Part shown: one piece after another, positions 10,084-21,408 of the stretch | How the letters are laid out: the number at the start of each line of letters is the position of its first letter | Position numbering within the stretch: position 1 is the first letter of the stretch | From: Proteus penneri | GTDB lineage: Bacteria; Pseudomonadota; Gammaproteobacteria; Enterobacterales; Enterobacteriaceae | DNA: 64,000 bases | Assembly (NCBI RefSeq): GCF_003144535.1 | Contig: NZ_PHFJ01000003.1 | Span: forward strand, 1-64,000 | Direction of reading: 5' to 3' | The notes under the pieces: generated by a model | Seen by the model: the letters and a program-made list of their open reading frames with translations, nothing else | What the model was told of the DNA's origin: nothing | Databases searched by the model: none | Position numbers and translations under genes: made by a program

Positions 10084-10698
10084 ATGAGTCAAAAAATAAT
10101 GAAATTAAGACGTATCGCAGAAGCAAAACTACCTACTCCTTTTGGTGAGTTTTTAATGGTTGGTTTTGAAGAAATCGCAACAGGTAAAGATCATGTCGCC
10201 CTTGTTTATGGCGATATTTCAGGCTCCGAGCCTGTATTATCTCGTATTCATTCAGAATGTTTAACGGGTGATGCTTTATTTAGCCTACGTTGTGATTGTG
10301 GTTTCCAACTTGAAGCCGCACTTTCACAAATAAGCAAAACAGGTCGGGGCGTATTACTTTATCATCGCCAAGAAGGGCGAAATATTGGATTACTAAATAA
10401 AATACGTGCTTATGCGTTACAAGATAAAGGATTAGATACCGTTGAAGCAAACCTCGAGTTAGGTTTTAAAGCTGATGAACGTGATTTTACCCTTTGTGCT
10501 GATATGTATAACCTATTAGGTGTTCATGAAGTTCGATTATTAACCAATAATCCGAAGAAAATTGAAATAATGAAAGCGGCAGGGATTAATGTTATTGAAA
10601 GAGTTCCTTTGATCGTCGGACGTAATCCAAGTAATGCACATTATCTTGATACTAAAGCCGATAAAATGGGCCATCTTTTATTTAAGAAAGTGCAATAA
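10084..10698 (+). CDS. ribA: GTP cyclohydrolase II
   Basis: Catalyses the first step of riboflavin synthesis from GTP. The zinc cysteines are in [18 protein letters not shown] (Cys59, 70, 72 counting from this start) and the substrate-binding motif [11 protein letters not shown] follows. 204 aa from ATG 10084; an in-frame ATG at 10099 ([12 protein letters not shown]) matches the E. coli start better but has no clear ribosome site, so the first five residues are uncertain. Monocistronic, with a strong terminator downstream. Confidence 0.96.
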   Translation: MSQKIMKLRRIAEAKLPTPFGEFLMVGFEEIATGKDHVALVYGDISGSEPVLSRIHSECLTGDALFSLRCDCGFQLEAALSQISKTGRGVLLYHRQEGRNIGLLNKIRAYALQDKGLDTVEANLELGFKADERDFTLCADMYNLLGVHEVRLLTNNPKKIEIMKAAGINVIERVPLIVGRNPSNAHYLDTKADKMGHLLFKKVQ

Positions 10699-10728
10699 TA
10701 CAGCAACAACACAACATTAATTCTTTTC

Positions 10729-10758
10729 AAATCCGAGTCTAAGCGCTCGGATTTTTTA
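10729..10758 (+). terminator. Terminator after ribA
   Basis: The stem AATCCGAG / CTCGGATT with loop TCTAAGCG is followed by a T run, ending 60 bases past the ribA stop. Confidence 0.88.
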
Positions 10759-10995
10759 TTTATTCCTTTTATTCTATTAATTAGTAAACTTATATTTCAT
10801 AAAATGTCCTTTTTATTAATTAAAGCTTTTATTATTACTAATAAAAAATTTAATAGTTAAATTTTAGTATGTATTCTATTTAAAACAGAAAGATGGTATT
10901 TTTTATTGAGAGTGAAACTCGCCTTACACCTATATTACTTATAGAAAGTGTATAAAATTAATAACTAGTGATTAAATTTAATCTCAATATAAAAA

Positions 10996-12360
10996 TTAAT
11001 AGGCTAATTTCACTTTATTATCTAACATGAAAATTAATTTATTATTTTCATCTGCTTTAACTGAAACATTAGCACCATTCCCATATTGATCTCGAATAAT
11101 ACAATCCATTTTGTCTTCTTTCTTACTTGAAGAAAATGGTAGACCATAGTTTATACTATAAGTCCAGAAACATAATCCTACTCTTTCTTTATTAATTGAT
11201 GTTATTTGAATTGAGGACATTTTATCAAAATGGAAATTCTTTGTATAATAACCAGAAGGATCGAATAAAACCGATTGATCCGTTGATGTACCTATTAATT
11301 GATAATTATTTTTATGATAATAATAAAAATCTTTATTTTCCTCACACTCTGCACTTGTTGTTATTGCACCGCCATTACCATTAAATGCAAGGTAATACTT
11401 AGACAGCGTTCCACCGGGCATTAACACATTTTTTTCTACTTCTGGGTATATTAGCGGATCAATATCCATATCCTCTTTTGTAAAAACGCGGGGCGGTATC
11501 ACATTTAATGTTACAACACTCTGCCGATATATAGGACTATTAGGTCTAAAAGCGGTTGTATATTTTGTACCATTGGCAGTAAATTGTGCACATAGTTTTA
11601 AAGTATCCATGATTTTATCAACAGATACATACCATATACATGCTGAATAATTTATTTGCTCATAATAATTATCACTGTGAGGATAAATATAACCCTTTGC
11701 TTCTTTAGAAATATGTATATCTGAATTTAACGCTTCATTTTTATCATCAACAATAAAAATATTTTTATGCATTTCTTCTTCTGACACTTTAAAATGTCTT
11801 TTTTCTTTATCTAGTACAATTAAACCAACACCGATAGGAACTTGATGTTTACCATTTACACAAATATTTGATTCTTGATCCAGGTGATTAATATAAAAAG
11901 TAAATTGTATTACACTTTCAATATCTTCCCAATTACCTATATAATATTCAATTTTTTCATTACCTGATATGACGGAATTCCCTTCAACAATAGCATCATT
12001 AAAAACAACCGCATTACCTTCAATTTTTGCATTTCCTCTAACACTAGCTCTATTTTTAATGCTCGCGTTTTGTGTGACTACAGCAGAATCATATATTTCT
12101 GCATTATCAGATACTGATGCATTACCTGAAATTATCGCATTATCATAAACTTTAGCATTTTTAGATATTATTGCATTTTCTATCACTTTCGCATTACCAA
12201 ATACCATTGCATCATCATAAATAAAACAACCACCTTCTCGACTTAAATTACTTTCATTTTCAATCCATCCCCCTGGACTACCAGTATATACTCTTTTAAT
12301 TTTAAACAGGGTAACACCATTATATTCTTTTGATTCATTTGTAATAATATATTTTTTCAT
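10996..12360 (-). CDS. Hypothetical protein: YdcK-like hexapeptide repeats joined to an unrecognised domain
   Basis: 454 aa, AT-rich, without homologue at this place in E. coli. Residues ~30-60 (GGWIENESNLSREGGC, FIYDDAMVFGNAKV) resemble the start of E. coli YdcK. Residues ~50-135 are about thirteen six-residue steps of the type NAxVxG/DNAxI, the pattern of a left-handed beta-helix. No transferase catalytic His is obvious. Residues ~145-454 are beta-rich with many Tyr, Asn and Phe and no family I recognise; two blocks (each with an NG..Y/AF pattern near ~265 and ~335) may be related. No signal peptide or lipobox is visible, so a cytoplasmic or non-classically exported protein is possible. It is flanked by independent terminators. 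Function unknown. Confidence 0.8.
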   Translation of the reverse strand: MKKYIITNESKEYNGVTLFKIKRVYTGSPGGWIENESNLSREGGCFIYDDAMVFGNAKVIENAIISKNAKVYDNAIISGNASVSDNAEIYDSAVVTQNASIKNRASVRGNAKIEGNAVVFNDAIVEGNSVISGNEKIEYYIGNWEDIESVIQFTFYINHLDQESNICVNGKHQVPIGVGLIVLDKEKRHFKVSEEEMHKNIFIVDDKNEALNSDIHISKEAKGYIYPHSDNYYEQINYSACIWYVSVDKIMDTLKLCAQFTANGTKYTTAFRPNSPIYRQSVVTLNVIPPRVFTKEDMDIDPLIYPEVEKNVLMPGGTLSKYYLAFNGNGGAITTSAECEENKDFYYYHKNNYQLIGTSTDQSVLFDPSGYYTKNFHFDKMSSIQITSINKERVGLCFWTYSINYGLPFSSSKKEDKMDCIIRDQYGNGANVSVKADENNKLIFMLDNKVKLAY

Positions 12361-12496
12361 TATACGCCTCGCGTCTATTTAATATAATCTTATTAAAATA
12401 GAAACTCCTCCAAAACAAGAACCATTGGAATAATATAAAGAAAAAAATAATTAGGTAACATTAAATAAAAAAATAGACCTATTAATTTAAAATAGA

Positions 12497-12530
12497 AAGA
12501 CAGTATTTAAAATTTTAAATACTGTCTTTT
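12497..12530. terminator. Bidirectional terminator downstream of acnA
   Basis: A perfect 17-base inverted repeat (AAAGACAGTATTTAAAA and its complement) ends in T runs on both strands. It serves acnA on the minus strand and separates it from the 454-aa gene. Confidence 0.75.
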
Positions 12531-12575
12531 ATGATAATAACTTAATATTTTTTATCTATGTTATTAGAATATTAT

Positions 12576-15248
12576 TTATAACATATTTCTAATCACATAA
12601 TGCAATATACCACCATGTTGGAAATAAGCTAATTCGGTTTGAGTATCAATACGACAACGCGCCATAATAGTTTCAGTACGATTATCTGCAAAAGTAATAT
12701 TAACCGCGATATCTTGGCTCGGTATTAATGCATTAAGCCCTGTGATCTCAATTTTCTCATCCCCTTTTAAGCCTAATGTTTGACGAGATACCCCTTTAGG
12801 AAACTCTAAAGGTAACACCCCCATACCGATTAAGTTAGAACGGTGAATACGCTCAAAAGAGCCTGCAATGACAGCTCGTACTCCTAATAAACGCGTTCCC
12901 TTCGCAGCCCAATCTCGGCTAGAACCAGAACCATATTCACTACCGGCAATAATCACCAGTGGCGTATCTTCTTGTTGATAACGCATGGCTGCATCATAAA
13001 TAGCCAGTGTTTCGCCGGTTGGAATATGCTTGGTAAAACCACCTTCAACGCCTGGTACCATCTCGTTACGAATACGAATATTGGCAAATGTGCCTCGCAT
13101 CATTACTTCATGATTGCCGCGTCTTGATCCATAAGAGTTAAAATCTTTCGGCTCGACACCATGTTCACGTAAATAACGCCCTGCAGGACTATCCTCCTTA
13201 ATATTACCTGCGGGTGAAATATGATCCGTTGTCACCGAATCACCTAAAATAGCCAAAATACTGGCTTGATGAATATCTTTAATCGGAGCTGGCACTTTTG
13301 ACATTCCTTCAAAGAAAGGAGGATGTCGAATATAGGTAGAATCTGGTTGCCAATCATAAACAGGAGTATCTTGTATTTGCAGTGATTTCCATGTCTCATC
13401 ACCTTCAAACACGGCAGAGTACTCTTTATGGAACATCTCTGTTTTCACTTTTTCGACAGCATCAGCAATCGCCTTGCTGTCTGGCCAAATATCTTTTAAA
13501 TAAACAGGAGCACCCTGTTTATCTTTACCTAATGGCTCTTTAGTAAGATCGATATTCATATTTCCTGATAAGGCATAAGCGACCACTAAAGGCGGTGATG
13601 CTAACCAGTTGGTTTTCACTAAGGGATGAATTCGACCTTCAAAGTTACGGTTACCAGATAATACAGCCGCAATAGTTAAGTCATTATCCTTAATCGCACT
13701 TTCAATCGGTGCTAATAAAGGTCCTGAGTTACCAATACATGTTGTGCAACCATACCCCACAAGATTAAACCCTAATTTATCAAGATAAGGTGTTAGTCCT
13801 GCTAAATTAAGATAATCCGTCACCACTTTCGAGCCTGGGGCCAAAGAAGATTTAACCCAAGGTTTACGCTGTAATCCTTTTTCTACCGCATTTTTAGCCA
13901 GTAATCCGGCTGCCATTAAGGCATTAGGGTTTGATGTATTGGTACATGATGTGATTGCCGCAATAACAACAGCACCATCGGTTAACTCAAAAGCAGGATA
14001 ATCATCAATTTTAACTTGAGAAAATTGCACCAGTGATTTCTTATTGGTTTCAAGATCGACTGCGGCTTTAAATGCCTTAGGTACACTCGGTAAATTAACT
14101 CTATCTTGAGGACGTTTAGGTCCTGCAAGGCTTGCCTCAACGGTTCCCATATCTAGCGATAATGTTGACGTAAAGATAGGTTCATCGCCTGTGTGTCTCC
14201 ATAGACCTTGCTCTTTGCTATACGCTTCAACAAGTGCAATCTCTTGCTCTTCACGTCCTGTTAAACGCAAATAATCAAGAGTGATATCATCTATTGGAAA
14301 GAATCCGCAGGTCGCGCCATACTCTGGCGACATATTCGCTATTGTTGCACGATCGGCTAAAGGTAATGATGCTAAACCATCGCCATAAAACTCCACAAAT
14401 TTACCTACAACACCATGAGCACGTAACATCTGTGTGACGGTTAATACCAGATCAGTTGCCGTGATCCCTTCACGTAATTTTCCTGTCAGTTTAAAACCAA
14501 CAACATCTGGAATTAGCATAGAGATAGGTTGACCTAACATTGCAGCTTCTGCTTCAATGCCTCCTACCCCCCAACCTAACACGCCAAGGCCATTGATCAT
14601 GGTGGTATGAGAATCCGTACCGACTAATGTATCAGGATAAGCTACATGATGCCCATTTTGCATTTCAGACCAAATAGCTTTGCCTAAATACTCAAGATTT
14701 ACCTGATGACAAATTCCTGTCCCTGGCGGCACGACACGGAAGCGTTCAAAGGATTGTTGTCCCCAACGCAAGAAAAGGTAGCGTTCATAGTTACGCTCCA
14801 TTTCAATTTCCACGTTTTCAGCAAACGCATTTTTACTGGCATATTCATCAACCATAACAGAGTGGTCAATAACTAGATCAACGGGTGATAATGGATTAAC
14901 TTTATCCACTTGCCCACCTAAAGATTTCACAGCTTCACGCATAGCCGCTAAATCAACAACCGCAGGCACACCTGTAAAATCTTGCATCAGCACCCTTGCA
15001 GGTCGATACGCAATTTCACGTGATGCATGAGCTGTTTTTTGCCACTCAACTAGCGCCTTAATATCCTCGTCAACGACTGTATCACCATCGAGATGACGCA
15101 CTAAGTTTTCTAGTAACACCTTCAGTGATTTAGGAAGACGGGTAATATCACCTAACTGGCGAGCAACTTCTGAAAGACGGTAGTACTCATATTTTTGAGA
15201 TCCGACTAAGAGCGTGGAATGGCTCTCTTTCTTCAAACGTAACGACAT
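12576..15248 (-). CDS. acnA: Aconitate hydratase A
   Basis: An 890-aa aconitase of the TCA cycle, interconverting citrate and isocitrate through cis-aconitate; the E. coli enzyme is 891 aa. The 4Fe-4S ligands are visible as AITSCTNTSNP (about residue 436) and GYGCTTCIGNSG (about 502 and 505). The C-terminal swivel domain contains GDSVTTDHISPAG and AGSEYGSGSSRDWAAKG. AcnA-type enzymes are stationary-phase and stress induced and relatively oxidation resistant, and can act as RNA-binding regulators. The ATG has a GGAGGAG-type ribosome site. Monocistronic, and placed between two orphan genes. Confidence 0.97.
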   Translation of the reverse strand: MSLRLKKESHSTLLVGSQKYEYYRLSEVARQLGDITRLPKSLKVLLENLVRHLDGDTVVDEDIKALVEWQKTAHASREIAYRPARVLMQDFTGVPAVVDLAAMREAVKSLGGQVDKVNPLSPVDLVIDHSVMVDEYASKNAFAENVEIEMERNYERYLFLRWGQQSFERFRVVPPGTGICHQVNLEYLGKAIWSEMQNGHHVAYPDTLVGTDSHTTMINGLGVLGWGVGGIEAEAAMLGQPISMLIPDVVGFKLTGKLREGITATDLVLTVTQMLRAHGVVGKFVEFYGDGLASLPLADRATIANMSPEYGATCGFFPIDDITLDYLRLTGREEQEIALVEAYSKEQGLWRHTGDEPIFTSTLSLDMGTVEASLAGPKRPQDRVNLPSVPKAFKAAVDLETNKKSLVQFSQVKIDDYPAFELTDGAVVIAAITSCTNTSNPNALMAAGLLAKNAVEKGLQRKPWVKSSLAPGSKVVTDYLNLAGLTPYLDKLGFNLVGYGCTTCIGNSGPLLAPIESAIKDNDLTIAAVLSGNRNFEGRIHPLVKTNWLASPPLVVAYALSGNMNIDLTKEPLGKDKQGAPVYLKDIWPDSKAIADAVEKVKTEMFHKEYSAVFEGDETWKSLQIQDTPVYDWQPDSTYIRHPPFFEGMSKVPAPIKDIHQASILAILGDSVTTDHISPAGNIKEDSPAGRYLREHGVEPKDFNSYGSRRGNHEVMMRGTFANIRIRNEMVPGVEGGFTKHIPTGETLAIYDAAMRYQQEDTPLVIIAGSEYGSGSSRDWAAKGTRLLGVRAVIAGSFERIHRSNLIGMGVLPLEFPKGVSRQTLGLKGDEKIEITGLNALIPSQDIAVNITFADNRTETIMARCRIDTQTELAYFQHGGILHYVIRNML

Positions 15249-15467
15249 AGCTCCTCCTTCTTATTTTTATACTGACAGCATGTTCAAACTATCAAAATAG
15301 GTAAGGTTATTTATTAAACATACCATATAACGTTGAATTTCGCTTAAAGACCACACAATTTGTAAACACAATGTTATGGCTGTCATATTGTTAATAAATT
15401 TTGGTCTCTAAATTTTCACTTAATTAAGTTTTAATGAAGGAGGTATAACTACGTAAGGATAATATTT

Positions 15468-16298
15468 ATGACTAATAAACAATCTGATTTACTCAAAAAC
15501 ATTATGAATGCTGATCACTATTTTGCGGAACCTGTTACTCCTCCTTTTCCACAAACCTTATCGATGAATGCATTACATTCTCAAAATATAAAAGATTCAG
15601 AAGGTTTGGTGCAATTTATCATTGCGTCGCCAAAACCTTTTGAGCCTTCTGAAATAGAAAAAATGTCACAACTTAAAAATATCCAAATTGGGCTTATTTC
15701 TATTATGGCAAACCATCTTGCCGCATTAAAAAAAGAGGATAATGAAGCCTATTATCGTCCCGAACATTGGTTAGACACGCTCAACCATTTACCACTTCTA
15801 GGGCACAATAAAGTTGAGACAAAGAAACTTCATAAACAAACCTTTGATTTTTCTGTTGCTCAAGCGTTTATTCAATTATTACTAGGAGCTGCAATCAATG
15901 CCACCTCTCCTGCACTTGGAGAATTTATTGATTTTTTACGAACTCAAGGACAAAAAATAGAAGTTGGCTTACGAAAATCATTAGACAGCTATCAAACGAT
16001 AACTATTGCGGGGATCACGGAGATCCTCAATCATAATAATCATCTTATTTTTGTTCCAAAGCTGAAAATTTTGAGCCTACGTTTTTCTTATCAATCAGCG
16101 AAAATGCTACTCGCTAGCTGTATAGGTAGTAAATTTACCCTCTCTTTAGAGTACACCACCATTACCTCTATTTTTGATACTAGTGCTCTTGATGATCCAC
16201 TGATTAATCAGCAGTTTTATGATTTTTTGAATAAGTATCGTCAGCTAAGTATTGCAAAATCAGACGCTTTTTTTAGTGGGGATTTTTATTTGAAATGA
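15468..16298 (+). CDS. Hypothetical protein between acnA and cysB
   Basis: 276 aa; I recognise no family. No signal peptide is visible. The N-terminal ~70 residues are polar with Pro-rich stretches (EPVTPPFPQ, ASPKPFEPSEIEKM). Residues ~130-165 (FSVAQAFIQLLLGAAINATSPALGEF) form an amphipathic to hydrophobic helical stretch rather than a clear membrane segment, and the C-terminal part contains alternating beta-type segments. A GGAGG lies about 20 bases and AAGGA about 8 bases before the ATG. It is divergent from acnA and closed by a strong terminator, so it is likely a real single-gene unit. In E. coli this position holds ymiA and yciX. Confidence 0.75.
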   Translation: MTNKQSDLLKNIMNADHYFAEPVTPPFPQTLSMNALHSQNIKDSEGLVQFIIASPKPFEPSEIEKMSQLKNIQIGLISIMANHLAALKKEDNEAYYRPEHWLDTLNHLPLLGHNKVETKKLHKQTFDFSVAQAFIQLLLGAAINATSPALGEFIDFLRTQGQKIEVGLRKSLDSYQTITIAGITEILNHNNHLIFVPKLKILSLRFSYQSAKMLLASCIGSKFTLSLEYTTITSIFDTSALDDPLINQQFYDFLNKYRQLSIAKSDAFFSGDFYLK

Positions 16299-16331
16299 GT
16301 AATCACAACAATTAGGTTTATGAACACGCTT

Positions 16332-16355
16332 GAAGGCGGGAATAACCCGCCTTTC
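16332..16355. terminator. Terminator between the 276-aa gene and cysB
   Basis: The GC-rich stem AAGGCGGG / CCCGCCTT has a four-base loop (AATA) and only short T/A runs. It lies 34 bases after the 276-aa gene stop and directly at the 3' end of cysB, so it probably ends both convergent transcripts. Confidence 0.75.
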
Positions 16356-16359
16356 AGTA

Positions 16360-17349
<990 letters not shown>

Positions 17350-17518
17350 TCAACAAAAGACTTATTATTCCGTTATTCTATTTATATTCATATAACTAAA
17401 AAGAATAATAAAGATGTAATATATAACCACTATATCATTTATTTCATTTCGGTCTAACGTAATTAATAGTGTTATTTAGATTTTGTTATATCGAATAGTT
17501 ATAAGCTATAAAGAAGCA

Positions 17519-17549
17519 TAAAAAAAGCCGACCTTATTTGTCAGCTTTT
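17519..17549 (-). terminator. Terminator after sodC
   Basis: On the minus strand the stem AAGCTGAC / GTCGGCTT (one G-U pair) is followed by a run of T, about 25 bases past the sodC stop. Confidence 0.8.
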
Positions 17550-17574
17550 ACCCCATAATAATAGTGGCACTAAA

Positions 17575-18099
17575 TTATTTAATCACACCACATGCCATTC
17601 TTGCGCCACCACCGCCAAGAGCCTCAGGATCATCAGAATAATTGTCCCCTCCCACATGCACCATAATTGCTTTATCTTTTACTTGCTCAAGCTTAGTGAG
17701 TTTTGGTGCTAATACTGCGTAATCAGCAACACCTTTATCATTGACAACTAATCCTGGTAAATCGCCTAAATGCCCATCTTTATTATAAGGCCCCAAGTGA
17801 ACACCGACTTTTTCAGGATCTAAATGCCCTCCCGCTTTTAAAGCAGGTACAGGTTTGCCATCTTTCATATCTGGCTCACAAGAACCATTAGCATGAATAT
17901 GAAAACCATGAATACCCAGTGTTAATCCGGAAAGTTTTGGCGTAAATAACAGCCCATAATCAGTTTCAGTGATAGTGACAACACCAATATCGTTACCAGC
18001 ACCCGTTGGTAACGCTTCTTTTAACGTGACATCTAACGTTGCAGCACTTGCCACTGAAGTGAAGAGTAAGCTAGATAGTAACAAAGGTATCAGTTTCAT
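17575..18099 (-). CDS. sodC: Periplasmic Cu,Zn superoxide dismutase
   Basis: 174 aa with a clear signal peptide ending at ASA (about residues 1-19). Converts superoxide to peroxide and oxygen in the periplasm. The copper ligands are in GIHGFHIHANGSC (HxH) and the bridging His in GGHLDPEKVGVHLGPYNKDGHLGDLPGL; the second disulfide Cys is in GGGARMACGVI. It is an insertion between cysB and topA relative to E. coli, with its own terminator, so probably monocistronic. Such enzymes protect against host-derived superoxide in several enteric pathogens; that role here is inference. Confidence 0.95.
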   Translation of the reverse strand: MKLIPLLLSSLLFTSVASAATLDVTLKEALPTGAGNDIGVVTITETDYGLLFTPKLSGLTLGIHGFHIHANGSCEPDMKDGKPVPALKAGGHLDPEKVGVHLGPYNKDGHLGDLPGLVVNDKGVADYAVLAPKLTKLEQVKDKAIMVHVGGDNYSDDPEALGGGGARMACGVIK

Positions 18100-18198
18100 A
18101 GTATCTCCGTCTTATTATTAGCAAGGTAAAGCATCAGACAAATAGAAATTAACCATTAATACTGTTTTGGTATATTTAATTAGCATACCTTCTTAATA

Positions 18199-18236
18199 CA
18201 AAAAAGCGACTAACTCTCATTAGTCGCTTTTTTATT
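18199..18236. terminator. Terminator after topA
   Basis: The stem AAAAAAGCGACTAA / TTAGTCGCTTTTTT has a six-base loop. It is symmetrical enough to work on both strands and lies about 20 bases past the topA stop. Confidence 0.85.
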
Positions 18237-18254
18237 TACCACGTAATGTCAATG

Positions 18255-20852
18255 TTATTTGGTTTTTTCAACCCACTTGCCATCGACATAAAATGCAGAC
18301 CAACCTGTTGCTTTACCCTCTTTCTCTGAAGAAACATATTGCTGTTTTGTTTTACGACTAAAACGCACAATAGTTGGGTTTCCTTCAGGATCAGCCACTG
18401 GAGCTTCTGCTAAATAACGCATTTTCTCTGCTAAACGGTCTTTAAAGCGCACCAGTTCTTCTACTTTTGGTGCTCGCGTTTCTCTTGATTTAGGGAAGGT
18501 ATTTGCGGCTAAGAATACACCCGCGGCACCATCACGTAAGACAAAATACGCATCCGATTTTTCACACGGCAACTCAGGAAGCGGTACAGGATCTTCCTTT
18601 GGTGGCGCAATCTCACCACTTTTTAAGATTTTACGGGTATTTTTACATTCATCATTGGTGCAACCCATGTATTTACCAAAACGCCCCATTTTCAGGTGCA
18701 TTTCAGCGCCACATTTATCACACTCTATGACTGGCCCTTCGTAACCTTTTAAGCGGAATTCACCCTCTTCGACTTCATAACCATCACAAGCAGGGTTATT
18801 ACCACAAACATGTAATTTACGATGCGTGTCAATCAGGTAACTGTCCATTGCAGTACCACATTTCGGGCAACGACGACGAGCACGTAATGCGTTAGTTTCT
18901 GCATCTTCCCCTTCCAGAATATTCAATAATTCATCTTCAGGAATAAGGTTAATAGTTTGTTTACAACGCTCTTTAGGCGGTAAAGCATACCCAGAACATC
19001 CTAAGAATACGCCTGTTGTCGCCGTTCTAATTCCCATATGACGAGAACAAGTTGGGCATTCAATCGACGTGATTACCATTGGATTTGGCCGCATTCCACC
19101 TTCTTCAGGATCTTTTTCAGCGACCTCTAGTTGCTGACTAAAATCGCTGAAGAACGCATCTAATACTTCTTTCCAGTTCTCTTCATTATTGGCAACATGG
19201 TCAAGGTGATCTTCCATTTGCGCAGTAAAATCATAATTCATTAAATCGCTAAAATTCTCTTCTAAGCGATCGGTTACAATTTCACCCATTTTTTCTGCAT
19301 AAAAGCGACGGTTTTCAACTTTCACATAACCGCGATCTTGAATGGTAGAAATGATAGATGCATACGTTGAAGGACGGCCAATTCCACGTTTTTCTAATTC
19401 TTTAACTAACGTTGCTTCGCTAAAACGTGCTGGTGGCTTGGTAAAGTGCTGAGTTGGCTCTAACTCAGCTAAAGCCAGTGTTGCCCCTACATCAACTGCA
19501 GGTAAAGTTTTATCTTCATCTTTATTCCGCATCGCTGGCATGACTTTCGTCCAACCGGCAAAACGCAAAGTACGACCTTTAGCCCGGAGTTTATAATCAC
19601 CTGCTTCGACGGTTAATGTCGTTGAATCGTATTTTGCTGGTGTCATTTGACAAGCAACAAATTGATTCCAAATCAGTTGGTATAAACGTTTGGCATCGTT
19701 ATCCATATCTTTTAAAGATTCTGCGATAACATTAATATCAGAAGGACGGATAGCTTCATGCGCTTCTTGAGAATTTTCTTTGCTCGAATAAACATTTGGC
19801 TCTTTCGGCAAATATTTAGCACCAAAATTCTCATTGATATAATCGCGCGCCATTTGAATGGCATCCTGACTTAAGTTAGTTGAGTCAGTACGCATATAAG
19901 TTATATAACCAGCTTCATAAAGGCGCTGAGCAAGCATCATCGTCTTTTTCACACCAAAGCTTAAACGTGTACTTGCCGCTTGCTGTAAGGTTGATGTGAT
20001 AAGCGGTGCACTTGGTTTACTTGATGTTGGTCTATCTTCACGATCTTTTACCGTGAAGGCCGCATTTTGTAATGCCTTAACCGCTACCTGAGTTTCATCA
20101 GATGAAACAGGGTTGAAGGCTTTATCATTATAATGCGTGACTTCCATACGCAGAGGCTGTTCATCAGGCGTTAATAATGATGCATGTAATTGCCAATATT
20201 CTTCAGGAACAAAGGCTTTAATTTCACGCTCACGTTCAACTAAAAGACGCACAGCAACTGATTGAACTCGACCCGCAGATAATCCACGAGCAACTTTTTT
20301 CCAAAGTAAAGGTGAAACCATATAGCCCACAACACGATCCATAAAGCGACGTGCTTGTTGCGCGTTAACGCGATCTATATTTAACTCACCTGGAGTTTGG
20401 AAAGCTTGTGTAATAGCATTTTTAGTGATTTCGTTAAAAACCACTCTACTAAATCGTTCATCATCACCGCCGATAACTTCGCGTAAATGCCATGCGATAG
20501 CTTCTCCTTCGCGGTCAAGGTCCGTTGCGAGATAGACATGATCAGCTTTCTCAGCCAATGCTTTTAGTTCAGCCACGACTTTTTCTTTGCCGGGTAGAAT
20601 TTGATAATTCGCATTCCATCCATTATAGGGATCAACGCCCATACGACTGACTAAGGCTGACTTCTCATCCTTTTTAACTTTTTTCACGCCTTTCGTGGCG
20701 GATGAGTTTTCGCTCTTCTGGCTGCCAGAACCACTCTTTGGCAAATCACGAATGTGACCCACGCTAGATTTAACTACGTAGTCATTGCCAAGATATTTAT
20801 TGATCGTTTTGGCTTTAGCCGGGGACTCCACGATAACAAGAGCTTTACCCAT
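18255..20852 (-). CDS. topA: DNA topoisomerase I
   Basis: An 865-aa type IA topoisomerase relaxing negative supercoils, the same length as E. coli TopA. The Toprim domain is at the N-terminus ([15 protein letters not shown], acidic triad [11 protein letters not shown]); the active-site Tyr is in [14 protein letters not shown] (about residue 319); three C-terminal Cys4 zinc ribbons start with [18 protein letters not shown] and CDKCGAEMH, followed by zinc-less ribbon-like repeats ending at VEKTK. Divergent from yciN. Complete and highly conserved. Confidence 0.98.
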   Translation of the reverse strand: MGKALVIVESPAKAKTINKYLGNDYVVKSSVGHIRDLPKSGSGSQKSENSSATKGVKKVKKDEKSALVSRMGVDPYNGWNANYQILPGKEKVVAELKALAEKADHVYLATDLDREGEAIAWHLREVIGGDDERFSRVVFNEITKNAITQAFQTPGELNIDRVNAQQARRFMDRVVGYMVSPLLWKKVARGLSAGRVQSVAVRLLVEREREIKAFVPEEYWQLHASLLTPDEQPLRMEVTHYNDKAFNPVSSDETQVAVKALQNAAFTVKDREDRPTSSKPSAPLITSTLQQAASTRLSFGVKKTMMLAQRLYEAGYITYMRTDSTNLSQDAIQMARDYINENFGAKYLPKEPNVYSSKENSQEAHEAIRPSDINVIAESLKDMDNDAKRLYQLIWNQFVACQMTPAKYDSTTLTVEAGDYKLRAKGRTLRFAGWTKVMPAMRNKDEDKTLPAVDVGATLALAELEPTQHFTKPPARFSEATLVKELEKRGIGRPSTYASIISTIQDRGYVKVENRRFYAEKMGEIVTDRLEENFSDLMNYDFTAQMEDHLDHVANNEENWKEVLDAFFSDFSQQLEVAEKDPEEGGMRPNPMVITSIECPTCSRHMGIRTATTGVFLGCSGYALPPKERCKQTINLIPEDELLNILEGEDAETNALRARRRCPKCGTAMDSYLIDTHRKLHVCGNNPACDGYEVEEGEFRLKGYEGPVIECDKCGAEMHLKMGRFGKYMGCTNDECKNTRKILKSGEIAPPKEDPVPLPELPCEKSDAYFVLRDGAAGVFLAANTFPKSRETRAPKVEELVRFKDRLAEKMRYLAEAPVADPEGNPTIVRFSRKTKQQYVSSEKEGKATGWSAFYVDGKWVEKTK

Positions 20853-21159
20853 AATTACCTTTACCTAATTAAACTTTGTTATGACGGTATTGTTTAATAC
20901 CCTCAACTAAAAAAATGTTTAAAATCTCTTTTTTATATTGCGTTAGTTTTGCAATATATCAACCTGTTTTTATTCAAAGCTTTTGTTTGAGCTCAAAACT
21001 CATGCCCTTTTTTGAGGTATTTTAATTACCTCACAGCCTTGATCAGGAACAGGCAAATCATTGTTTGCTACATATAGAGTAGCTAAGCTTTTAAAAATGC
21101 CACACTCTACCTGATAAAAAGTGAGGCGCAACAAATTATTTTTCTAAGGAGCACAGATT

Positions 21160-21408
21160 ATGTCAAAACAAACTACACCGATCACAACAGAGATGCTACT
21201 TGAAAAAGCGAATAAAATCATATGTGAACATGAAGATTATTTACAAGGTATGCGTGCTGATTCAGTTGAACAGAAAGGTAATGTCCTCGTATTTAAAGGC
21301 GAATTTTTTTTAGATAAACAAGGTTTGCCTACAGCAAAAAGCACCGCAGCATTCAATATGTTTAAGCACTTAGCTCATGTGTTATCTGATAAATACCATT
21401 TAGAATAA
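21160..21408 (+). CDS. yciN: Conserved small protein YciN
   Basis: 82 aa; matches E. coli YciN (83 aa) with the block [31 protein letters not shown] (residues ~52-82) nearly unchanged. Small, soluble, function unknown (DUF2498). AAGGAG lies 10 bases before the ATG. The topA-yciN-sohB neighbourhood is conserved. Confidence 0.93.
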   Translation: MSKQTTPITTEMLLEKANKIICEHEDYLQGMRADSVEQKGNVLVFKGEFFLDKQGLPTAKSTAAFNMFKHLAHVLSDKYHLE

